DNA from: Cryptomeria japonica
Lineage: Eukaryota > Streptophyta > Pinopsida > Cupressales > Cupressaceae
NCBI RefSeq assembly: GCF_030272615.1
Contig: NC_081411.1
Span: 838,538,136-838,602,135, forward strand
Length of the DNA stretch: 64,000 bases
Direction of reading: 5' to 3'
Each line of letters starts with the position of its first letter. The first letter of the stretch is position 1. The notes under the pieces were generated by a model, which was not told where the DNA came from, ran no database searches, and saw nothing but the letters and a program-made list of their open reading frames with translations. Position numbers and translations under genes: made by a program. Below, one piece after another: positions 10,663 through 20,900 of the stretch.

Positions 10663-13570
10663 ATGGAAGTGGGATCATCTTCCATTCCTATTTTTGTTGC
10701 AAACCCAATTGTTGTGGAGGTCAAGGACTGCCCCATGCCAATTTTCAAGCAGTATCCACATGTGGCTACCCAGCTTGATTCAATTGGAGCATTTTCTTGT
10801 ATTCTGGAGGGAGGTGTGTATGTAGAGGATGTTAGGGAATACATTCACTGTTATATAGAGGACTTAGGAACTTCATAAATCAAGGGAATGTATATGAATG
10901 AGCTAATGAGAGAATCTGGAAAGATCAAACTAGCATATAAACATATTGAAGAACTAGGGTTTACAAACATTCTGGATATTGTAGAGTTTGAGGATGAGAT
11001 ATTCAGATATGTATTGAGCAGAGTACATGGGGAATTCATATGGCTAAACAAACCTTACAAAATCACTAAGGAAGCCATTCGGGCAATTACTAGTTTACCA
11101 TCTGTAGGGAAACATCCATACAAGAAAGTTTAAAATGACTTCGTGAGGAAGATCAACGATACTACATCTGCTAAAAGATCCATGAAAGTGAGCACTATCA
11201 CTAACACAAACATCAAATTTGGTAGAATGATTATCAGATATAAGGTAACTCAGTCAAACCAATTGAATTATGTTTCTAGTTCATGCATTTTGGCTGCAAA
11301 TAAAATGATGAGAGATAATGTAAAGTTAGATCTATGTGGTTGGATTCTTGATGAGTTGTTAATCAATTTTGGAAAGATTAAGGGTGAGAAAAAGAGCACT
11401 TTCCAGTATGGGAACTTGTTAGTCTACTTGAAGTTATATTTTCTGAATGATTCACCCAATTTTGGCAAGAGGTAATGGTCTTTTGACACTCCAGTAGGAA
11501 GACAATTAAAATAGTCAATTATTGCATTAGGAAGCCAAAAAGATGATAAGATATGGGGGTATTTCAAGGTATTTCATAAATCTATGAGGTCTAGGGTAAG
11601 GGTGCTTGAGCATATCATGGAGAAATATTCCACCGACATTTGCTTCATGGTAAAGAGGGATGAGACTCTCATGGAAGTAGTTATGCTCTGAAATATTTGG
11701 ATTGAAGAAATGCGCTATGAGGTAGATGCACAGATTCTTGATGCCTATGCGAAAATGCTAATTCATGCACCAATAGATGAGGAAGAGAAGCCCTATGGAA
11801 CTACACAATAGAAGACTCAAGAGGTTGAAACAGAGTTCAACCAGAAGAAAAGGGAGAAACAAGAAGGAAAAGAAAGTAAGTTTGTATAGAAGGTCTCAAA
11901 GGATATCAAGGCACTAATTGATGTTGTCCCAGAGAAAGGTAGAAAGAGGAAGGATCTTGAAGTTCATATTGAACCTGTTACTATAGATTCTAAATCAGAG
12001 GATAACACACTGTTAGCATTTGAGAGGGTTATTAGGAAGAAACTGGAGGAAACACAGGTGGAAGTAAAGAAGCAACCAGTTAGGAAGGTCACAATCAAGC
12101 TACCGACACAAAACAAAGAACCTAAAGCTACACCTACAACTGCATCTAGTACTGTCAAGAGGAAGAACAAGGATGACACTAATTCTGGTAAGGTTTCACC
12201 TAAAACTTGTGCAAAAATTATAGATGAAATCACTAAAGATGGCTTGTTGAAGAATGTTAAGTTCTATTATGAAAACTTAGAGGATGATGAACAAAGAGAG
12301 GTAAAGGAAGAAATCCTATTATACTTAGATATCTATAAGAAAGCCTTAATAAATATAGAAAATCAAATACTGGCTAAGTTATATAACATGTTAGATGCTA
12401 AAAGATTATCAGCTATGCAAGAGGATAAACACATTAAAATGCAAGAACTACTAGCTATCTGTGTTACTATAGCTCTAGATGAAATGGAAAAGATAATTGA
12501 GGTGGTAGACAGAAGAGTCTTCAATAGCAAATATAGGATAACTAGTCTGATGCTAGGGAGAGTGAATGAAGTAATAAAGGAAACTTAGAAAGAATGGATT
12601 AAATTTTTTGGAGAACATAGAGGATTCTTTACTTCACCAAAGACCAAGACAGACATTGAAGATACCCCAGTTGAAGGAAAAAGAAAAGGGATTATGGGTA
12701 CTTCACCCTTAGTTTTGAAAAACATTAAGATAGTGGAAATTGAGCCACCAATAAATACAAATGTATAGATACCGGTTAATATTGAGAATGAACAAGATAA
12801 TATTGTACAAGATATTAATATTGAGGATAATTTTCCTCTAGATACAAATGTATAGGTCAAGGATATTGTTCCTACAGAGGAACTGATAGTTACATAGACT
12901 ACACCAAGTGGCAAAGCCACTGGTGCAAGTGAGGAGGTCATCAGAGGAGAAAATAGGGGAATCCAATAGGGTACCAGTTGTTAGCCCATCATTATTGTCA
13001 ATTGACACTTATCAAGTAGAAAAGAAAACTATCACAGAGATGAGTCCCAATGAACTAATGATGATGGCTTCTCAAAAACTGATGAAGGAGGGAACCATAG
13101 ACAAAGGGATTATAGATCAATCAATCACTATTTTACATAGATTGGTCCCAGAGTGTAAGATTGAAAATGAAGTGAGCCCTTCTGACAAGCTTAAGGTAAT
13201 CATTGAGCACATATCAAAAGACTTTCAATCCTTACAGTAAATATCTAACCAACAAGCATTAGAAATATTTACTTAGGCTAAGAGAGCCTCTTTTGATCAG
13301 GTAATTGAAACAAAGAAGAAAAAGATTGAGGAGAAGCTAATTCTAATAGAAAATTCTTTGAAATAATGTACAAATATATATAGGGTATGTTGCAATATTG
13401 AAATACTTACAACAAATATAGATAAAAAGATAAAAGAGATTCAAGAGAAAATTGCAAGCATTGCTAACTCTTTTGATGGATTAATTTCATTGACAACATC
13501 AATTGATGGTCAAATTTTGATTTTGGAGAATCAAGTTTCTGCTCTTGAGAAGGAAAGGGACAAAATAATT
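10663..13570 (+). pseudogene. TE-C ORF2: conserved protein of unknown function
   Basis: About 970 codons from ATG 10663. I recognise no known domain. The N-terminal 250 residues align with ORF2 of E and D: GAFSCI..GGVYV, YIHCYIEDLG, RVHGEFIWL, KITKEAIRAITSLP and a later FGKIKGEKK..F.YGNLLV block. The middle is Lys/Glu-rich with basic stretches; the C-terminal part predicts coiled coil. The frame is continuous to about 12960, where one frameshift moves it to the frame of 12908-13240. Internal stops are mostly TAG or TAA (for example 10876, 11131, 11473, 12586). It follows ORF1 in the same element, so the two were probably expressed from one LTR transcript. Confidence 0.7.
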
Positions 13571-13880
13571 TGAAGAGATAGAAGTTTGAGAGGCTTCATG
13601 AGTCCAAGATTGGATTCACTCTGTGTACATAAGAAAGAATGCATAAATATGGTGGGAAAGCCCACACCAACATAGGTAAATGAAAAATAATCTTTTGCAC
13701 ATTTATTGAGTGGTCTTGTTTCTATTTTGGGTACATTTAAAACCAGCTGGGATACTTATGTGGAGTTACTGGAGAAGGCTTATCCAGAAATTTTGAAGTT
13801 GGTCAAGCTCCGATAAGACATTTTTGGAGGTATTCATTGTACAATTCTTCTTCTTTGACATTGTTTCTAGCATTGATGTC

Positions 13881-13890
13881 AAAGGGGAGT
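13881..13890 (+). promoter_or_regulatory. TE-C upstream (secondary) polypurine tract
   Basis: AAAGGGGAGT after the words CATTGATGTC, a near copy of the real tract's context, about 180 bp further upstream. The same duplication is seen in D, E and I. Confidence 0.5.
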
Positions 13891-14062
13891 AGTATAGATG
13901 TGAAAAGAATAAAAGAGTTGCATACATTAGGGGAAGTTATAAAGTTTTTGGATTTTTGGATATATGGAGTATTTTACTTATTCAGCTCAGGGGGAGCAGG
14001 TTAGGATGAAACCAACAGATGAAACCTTGACCATTTTTCACATGAGTGTTGCCATCAATGCC

Positions 14063-14074
14063 AAAGGGGGAGAT
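14063..14074 (+). promoter_or_regulatory. TE-C polypurine tract
   Basis: AAAGGGGGAGAT directly before the 3' LTR; primes plus-strand DNA synthesis. Confidence 0.85.
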
Positions 14075-14969
14075 TGTTGGAAATTGACACTCTATTGGTT
14101 GGTTCACTATGTTGTCATTGATGGCAATATGACTTTGTGTTCTGGCTTCATATGGTGTATCGACAGACACTTCACAGATTCTACACCAACACCGAAACTG
14201 GTAGGTCAGAAGATTTCTTTGGTCACCGACAATGGAGGCTGACATAGTATAGAAAAGGTTATCTATATTGGAGGCCGACATATCTTGGATCCAGCATCGG
14301 CAACTTCTTTTAATGGTTTATACATTTATGTTATCTGGCCAACATGTAATCTAATATTGTATATATCTTTGTAAGTTGACAAAGCATAAAGTTTGATAGG
14401 GTATATACGTCAGTTTTGATTAGATCATTTTAAAATAAGGAGATAGATATGATGTATGGAATGGATTAGTATGCGAATGTAATATAATGCAAGATTATTT
14501 AGAGATTATATATGTGAGGAATTTATTGTAAGGATTATTCTAGTAAAGGGGTTTAGGGTTTCAGACCTGAACATATAGAGCTTAAACTGGAACTATATTC
14601 TGGCATAGAAGATTATATCTTCTTAGTTCACACTTCTCTGGATTATTGTCTAGAATTTTATGTAGTCAATGAGGCTCCTATTGTGATTGAGCAGTGTGAT
14701 GTAGGTTGTAAGCCTTCCTATAAGTGCAGACCCATCATATATTGTAATATCTCTTCATATGGCTAGTGGATTGATATTGTGGGTCACAAATCCCACTGTG
14801 GTTTTTCCTCTTTGAGGTTTTCCATGAATAAATCTGTGTTATGATTCTCATTTATGTGTTTGGCTTATTGGTTGCTTTACTTCTTTCAATTCTATGTATG
14901 TCGGTATATCAGTTGGTGTATGAATGTTTTGTTAAGGCTAAAATCTACTATTCTGGTATAACAACTATT
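14075..14969 (+). repeat. TE-C 3' LTR, main segment
   Basis: TGTTGGAAATTGAC start. It aligns with the 5' LTR up to TATAACAACTATT, where element D begins. D landed in the loop side of the U5 hairpin. Confidence 0.85.
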
Positions 14970-16095
14970 TGATGAATACTAAGAGGGGGGGATGAATTAG
15001 TATACCCATAAAGCTTACCAAACACTTAAGCAATTTTACTACAGACCGGTATAACCCTTTAAACAACAAATCGGTTAATATGCAAACAAGACAAATAGAA
15101 AATAAAGAATTCACCCATAATAACACAATCACCATAACACAAGATATTTTGACATGGAAACCCAAATGGGAAAAACCATGGTGAGTAAAACTCACAAGTC
15201 TACCATCTAAGGAATAGAAACCATACTGGTTAAGGTCAGATCGGTTAAGGCCTTACAATGTTCTTCACTAGAATAGATCTTGTTAGGAATCCTGATCTTT
15301 ATTAAGAGATAAGTCCTATTAAAGATTACCCTGTTAAAAGATTTCAAATCCATAACTGTGAACCACCTTGTTAGAGGATTTAGAACAGGCTTAACTGAGC
15401 CTACTCGGTTAAGGGTTTCTGACTTGTCAAAGAGATTAGTAATCAACAAGTAAGTGATCTATAAAGTAGCACAAAATGCTTAGTTATATCCTTGATTGCT
15501 CTCTGTTAATGCATTGTAGCATTACTTCACTCTTATGTCCTACGCACGTTCAATCTCTATTGCAAGATACTTTTTACAAAAACCTAATCTTCCTACACAA
15601 CTCTACTAAAGAACCCTAGACATGATGTCCTCATATAGCAATCTGATTTCATGTCAGTCCAATGAGATTAGATTACAATTTCCTAGGTATAGTGCATCTT
15701 GACACAATTGTAACATGATATAGAATCACCACATCGGTGTCAGTGGATGATAACTCATCACACTTTACAAGTTTGCTAGTTAACAAAACAAAGTATACCA
15801 ATTACCCGTTTACAAACAAAGGCTGGTAAACTAGAACATAGTGTTTTGATCTTATAAATATTGGTTGTTTCTTGGGGTCCTCTTACCCCTTGAGGTCCTC
15901 ATACCACTTGAGGTTCTTGGTCATGCTTTGACCTGTAAGCTCCTTCTACAAACAAAGGTATGCATGCATTGGCATATAATACCAGTTTGAACAATTCATC
16001 GCATACTACTGATTGAGAATAACTCATACAACAAATAAGTGTGTGTCCATCCATGAAGATGACAACTAAGTACAAACATCATAAAAATGCCAACA
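14970..16095 (-). repeat. TE-D 3' LTR (1126 bp)
   Basis: Plus strand TGATGAATACT to AAATGCCAACA. U5 hairpin arms ATACTAA (14976-14982) and TTAGTAT (14997-15003) around a G7 tract. Confidence 0.85.
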
Positions 16096-16107
16096 ATCTC
16101 CCCCTTT
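16096..16107 (-). promoter_or_regulatory. TE-D polypurine tract
   Basis: Minus strand AAAGGGGGAGAT adjacent to the 3' LTR. Confidence 0.85.
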
Positions 16108-16383
16108 GGCATTGATGGCAACACTTAGGAAAATTTAACATCTAAGTGCTTACAAAACAAAAATGATGCCATAATCAAAATTACTACCCCTAAGCATATA
16201 CACTACTCCCTTTGCCAAAATTATAAGCATATACTACTTCAATTTGCATAAAATTTTCAAATACCACTCCCCCTTTGCCAATAATGACAAAGTAATGCAA
16301 ACATGCCACATAGATTTACCAAAATCATATTGCATAACATGAAAACAGAGTATATTTTTATGACAATAATGAGTAAAACTTTT
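16108..16383 (-). other. TE-D 3' untranslated region with second polypurine tract
   Basis: Non-coding tail between ORF2 and the 3' LTR. Minus strand at 16267-16276 reads AAAGGGGGAG within GTCATTATTGGCAAAGGG, a copy of the real tract and its context about 170 bp away. Confidence 0.55.
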
Positions 16384-18565
16384 TTAAATGAATTTAAAGT
16401 TTTTCAAAAATTCCTTCATGTCTGTAGACCAAGTATCTAGGAGTGAGGCAACAATTTCACTTTGAGTCTTCATCTAGAATGCTAACTCCTCCATGGCATC
16501 CATAGTGCTCATTTCGTGAGTCACAATAATGGCTTCCATGTTCAGAAAGCCCTTCTAAAGAATCTGCAACTTAGGTAACAAAAGCAACTAAAGTTTCTGC
16601 AAATCTTGAGTCCCCTTGCAGATCTCTGAATCAATCCTGGCAATCTGTTGTATGTGAGTCTGTATAGTCTGCCCATACACTGTGAAGAAATAATATGGCA
16701 CTTTGAAGGTCTCCATATATTTCTTTAATTCCAATTGGAGTTGACCTTTCTTCTTCATAGCATCATCACAAAATAGATCGGACTGGCAGATTTTGCTCAA
16801 AAGTTTATGTCCTTCAGCCATTGCCAAACTAATATCATCTCTCTGATGGGTCATCTTGGCTCTGTCTTTGTCAATTTGCTTCACAAATGCAACTTTTAGT
16901 GCTTTTTCTCTGTAGTAGCCAGGGCAACATCTTCCAATGATTGCACTTGATCACCCACTATTGTGCATAGAAGCTTCAACTAGGTCAGTGAGGAATTGGT
17001 ATCAGAAAGAGCAGTATCAGGGACTAAGTTTGAAAGAGTATCAATAGAAAATTGAATAACATCTTTTTATTTCTTCTTTCTTAGTTCCTCCAATTTTTCT
17101 TGAGCAAGTTTAATACTTCTAAGTAGCTCATTTTTGTCTACAGATTTGGTAAGATAGGCAAGAGTCAATTCACTGTGACCGGTGGGATCAACCTATTTAG
17201 ATTGAACTTGATCTCCACTTTCCTTGGGAATCTCAGAAGTTTGTCCTCCTTCTTTTTCTTTGATCTCCTCTTGTCTCTTCTTTCCCTGCTCTTCTTTTTC
17301 CTTGGCCTCCTTATTGGCCTTCTCTTTCTCTTCATTTTCCACTTTCTCCTTGTCCACTTTCTCCTTCTTTACTTTCTCCTTGTCTAGTTTCTCCTTCTCC
17401 GCTTTCTCCTTCTCTGCTTTCTCTTTCTTTTCTTTCTCTTTCTCTTCTTTTTCCTTCTCTGTTTTCTCTTTCTCCTCTTTCTCTTTCTCTACTTTTTCCT
17501 TCTCCTTTTTCTCTTTCTCCTCTTTCTCTTTCTCTACTTTTTCTTTCTCCGCTTTCTCTTTCTCCGCTTTCTCTTTCTCTTCTTTTTCCTTCTCTACTTT
17601 TTCCTTCTCTGCTTTTTCTTTCTTGGCTTTCTCTTTCTCTACTTTCTCCATCTCCTCTTTCTCTTTCTTAGCTTCCTCTGGTTTAGTACCTTCAACATCT
17701 AATGCATCCACATCAATCAGATCATTTTTCTTAGCTACTCTTTCTCCCTAATCATTCAAGGCGTCATCCAGTTTTGATTTTGATAGGTCAAACACTTGCT
17801 CAGCTTGTAGATTTGCTTCAGATACCTTTTGTATCATGACAACTTTTTGAGCCTGCAGATGAGTGTCCTTTCCTACTTTAAAGATTTTCCTTTCAAGTAA
17901 CTAAAGTCTTCTCTTTCTCATGAAAAATTTGCCTTTCTACCAATCAAGAATCTCAAATAATGCAAAATTCGAAGCATCTGGGAAATATTGAGCAAGAATT
18001 TTCTCCATAATTGTTTTCTCCTTTTCAATGACAATGCGCCATTTATTGTCTAAACAATCATACAAAGAATTAGAAACTATAGGTTTAATATCAATTGGAG
18101 ATCGACCATTATCACATAAATACTTAATTAGTTCTTTCTCTACCTCCTACTTTTCAGTATCGTTAAGATCATAAAAATAATCTTTTAGATCATCAAGAAT
18201 TTTTCTTCTAATATTTTTTATAATCCTTTGATAATGTGTCATAAGCTTGTAAGAAGCAATGTGTATATTTACTGGTGTAGAAGTTACAGGTACATTATCA
18301 GTTAGCTTGGTCTTCTTACTTGATAGCTTCATCTTCTTCATTTCAGCTTCTGGTTCAGTGTCTTCTAAATCTTGTGCTTCATTCTTGGTTTTGCTCTTCC
18401 TCTCAAATACCTTTCATAGAATAGCCTTCTTTTTCTTCTTGGCTAGTGACCTCTTGGTCACTTTTGGACTAGTAGTAGATGTAACTGGTGTCGATGTTGA
18501 TGGCACAACTTTTTTCTTCCTCTGCTTTGGTACTTTAGTAGAATTAACCCTCTCAGAGTAGGTAC
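16384..18565 (-). pseudogene. TE-D ORF2, C-terminal portion
   Basis: Continuation of the ORF2 frame that begins at 26216; removing E plus one GGTAC keeps the reading frame. It is basic first (KVPKQRKKK, then a KKMKLSSKK region), continues into the pentapeptide repeat, and ends in a coiled-coil tail (16884 to about 16384) that matches the ends of ORF2 in C and E (KKKGQLQLELKKY with FFTVYGQ here; FFTVDIDKKM in E). One frameshift lies near 16910. Stops in frame are mostly TAG or TAA. Function unknown. Confidence 0.65.
17262..17672 (-). repeat. Minisatellite coding EKEKx pentapeptides in TE-D ORF2
   Basis: About 20 imperfect 15-bp units, coding EKEKA, EKEKV, EKEKE and variants; the core is 17330-17650. 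The plus strand is a TTCTCCTTCTC-type polypyrimidine run. The product would be a long charged helix. C and E lack this expansion at the matching place, so it arose in D's lineage. Confidence 0.8.
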
Positions 18566-19369
18566 TATTAGCATATGCACACTCCAATGAGACATTGTAT
18601 GTGATTGAAAGTTTTGTCATTGATGGCAACCTTACAATCCTATGGCACCGGCAAGGCATTACACCAGCAAGTTAGTACACTGACATCAATGATCAGACTC
18701 TACACGACATTCAAGACACCGGTACCGGCACAGAGAAAGGAAGTATACTGACACCGAGGCCGACATGATTTTGTTATATTATATTTTGTTTATTATTGTA
18801 AAAACTTTGTAAGCCGACTTGGCATGTTGTAAAACGACTCTTATATATAAAATAGATCATTGTAGACATTTGAAAAGAAAGGGAAGAAAGTTATTAAGGC
18901 AAACCTATTATGCGAAATATAGGTTAAAGGGTTTATGTAAGAAGTAGAGCAGCAACCGGTACTGGATCAGGCATTATAGATGCTATTGTAAAGCAGTACA
19001 AGATATTGGATTTGTATAATCCACATTGTAAGTTAGTGAGACTTCCCATTTGAGCAGTGAGCTCTAGGCAGTTGGCCTTCCTGCATGTGCAGGCCCCTAT
19101 TGTAAGTAATATTCCCTTATTGGCCAGTAAGTGGATATTGTGGGTCACAAATCCCATTGATGTTTTTCCCACATCGGGTTTCCTCATTAAATCCTTGTGT
19201 TATGGTGTGCTTTTCATGTGGATGTTCTTAATTCTGTTTATTGCATTATTTCTTGCATAACGGTACACTGTTATAATATGTTCTGCATGTTTTAATATAA
19301 GAAATTTTGTACACCGGTTAGATACTGATTCGCCCCCCCCCACTCTCAGTATCTATGGGTATCCTAACA
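18566..19369 (+). repeat. TE-E 5' LTR (804 bp)
   Basis: Starts TATTAGCATATG (TGTTGGCATATG in the 3' copy) and ends ATCCTAACA. U5 hairpin GATACTGA (19321-19328) / TCAGTATC (19346-19353) is perfect, with a C-rich loop. Confidence 0.9.
18842..18851 (+). promoter_or_regulatory. TATA box in TE-E 5' LTR
   Basis: TATATATAAA. The 3' LTR keeps TATATAAA at 24593-24600. Confidence 0.45.
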
Positions 19370-19371
19370 AT

Positions 19372-19383
19372 TGGTATCAGAGC
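19372..19383 (+). promoter_or_regulatory. TE-E primer binding site (tRNA-iMet)
   Basis: Exact TGGTATCAGAGC, two bases after the LTR. Confidence 0.9.
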
Positions 19384-19440
19384 CTGGTCCTCTATTTTCA
19401 AAAGCCTAACAACTTGAGGAAGATATTGACACTGATAAAG

Positions 19441-20628
19441 ATGCAAAATCTGACGAAGCAACTTGAAGGAACTCTTTTAGATTATGATGCAGAGAAATTG
19501 AAAAATATCAAACTAGAAGATGATTTAAGGCCAGCTTAGGATATCATTTAGGCACTTCAAGAGAACCTTACTATTGCAAGAAATAAGAGAAGAGAACTTT
19601 GTGAAAAGATGCAAAATGAGAATGATGAAAAGGAATCACTTAATGATCAGATAAGAAAACTGAAACTAGAAAACATGACAACAAAGAATGAGATGCAGGA
19701 TATGACTATGAGATTTTGTAAAGAGATTGAGGATAGGAAGAAAAATAAAGAAGAATTGACCAGAAGACTAAGTGATGCAGCAAATGAGAACACAAGACCT
19801 AGCTATGAAAATGACATGTTGAAGACAGATCTGATGCACACTCAGAATGACTCAAATGAACTGATGAGACAAAAAGAGGTCTTAGAAAGAGAACTAGAAA
19901 CTACAAATCAACATAAAGAAAAATTCAAGAAAAACTCAGAGGAACTTGGCACCTTGTTGAAGAATCAAAAATCTAAAGGTCAAACTTCTATAATTGGCTT
20001 TGAAGTTGGTGAAAGCTCTGGTACTGCAAATACTCAGGATCACAGCAAACTGGTAAGACAACCTAATGCTTATAAATTCAATGGAAAATGCTTTAACTGT
20101 AATAAGTATGGTCATAGAGAAAATGAATGTACATCTAGAAATTATCAGAATATCAACACACCCACCAGTCAATGTTCAAAATGCAACAAAGTTGGTCACA
20201 ACTCTGAAAATTGTAGAATGAATGTGAGATGTTATGTTTGTGGAAGATTTGGACATTTATCCAATCAATGTAGAACACAAACCAGCATAGGTTATGGGAA
20301 AACTATTCAGAAGAATAATGTACCTTGTTATGCATGTACCAAGACTGGGCATATTGCAAAATTCTATAGAAGTAAAGGATCACTGGTAGACAACAAAAGT
20401 TCTAGCTTGAAAGGTAAAGAAAAAGTTGAAGAGGTTAATCAAGAATTCTCAAAACAATGGATTAGAAAAGTTGATCTAAATATTGGGAATACTCCTCCAT
20501 CGGTAGAACCAGTCAATGCTTCACTGGCAGAACAGAGTGATGCTTCACCGGCAGGACAGAGCAGTCTTCCACTAGTAGAAGTTCTTCATCTAATTGAAGA
20601 AAGTTTCCTTGAGGGTTTGGCAATCTAA
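19441..20628 (+). pseudogene. TE-E ORF1: coiled-coil and four-knuckle gag-like protein
   Basis: 396 codons from ATG 19441 to TAA at 20626, interrupted only by TAG at 19537 and 19549, both where Gln fits. Residues 1-185 are a highly charged coiled coil. Four CX2CX4HX4C knuckles follow: CFNCNKYGHRENEC (20089-20130), CSKCNKVGHNSENC (20173-20214), CYVCGRFGHLSNQC (20230-20271) and CYACTKTGHIAKFY (20326-20367, last Cys lost). The tail is Ser/Pro-rich. Knuckle spacing and the coiled coil before them match the C-terminal half of element F's gag. There is no UBN2-type domain, so particle formation would need another gag. RNA binding is the likely role. Confidence 0.75.
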
Positions 20629-20900
20629 TGACACATGTGCTATTATTCCCTTGGTTAGAGATGAGAAGTTGAAAATTACCAATTACCGACAGACAATGTT
20701 AAGTGAATACTTAACTGACATGCATTTAATCTGGTAGATGGCAAAAAGACACTATAAATTTGAGGTTTTGGCTCCATTTCATTCCATAGAAATTTCAAAC
20801 CTACAAAGAGCACAAAGATTCCGAGCTAAGGCATTTTGAGCAAGAGGCAAGAACACTTCAAGAAATCATCCATCCTAAAGGCAGTAAAAGGTATTTTATC
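20629..20900 (+). other. TE-E spacer between ORF1 and ORF2
   Basis: 272 bp, no ORF. I see no splice or frameshift signal that would clearly link the ORFs; how ORF2 is translated is unknown. Confidence 0.4.

Noticed and set aside
17224-17751. Plus-strand ORF coding a Ser/Phe repeat protein
   Set aside because: It is the antisense shadow of the EKEKx repeat in D's ORF2; the minus frame has homologous neighbours in C and E, the plus frame none.
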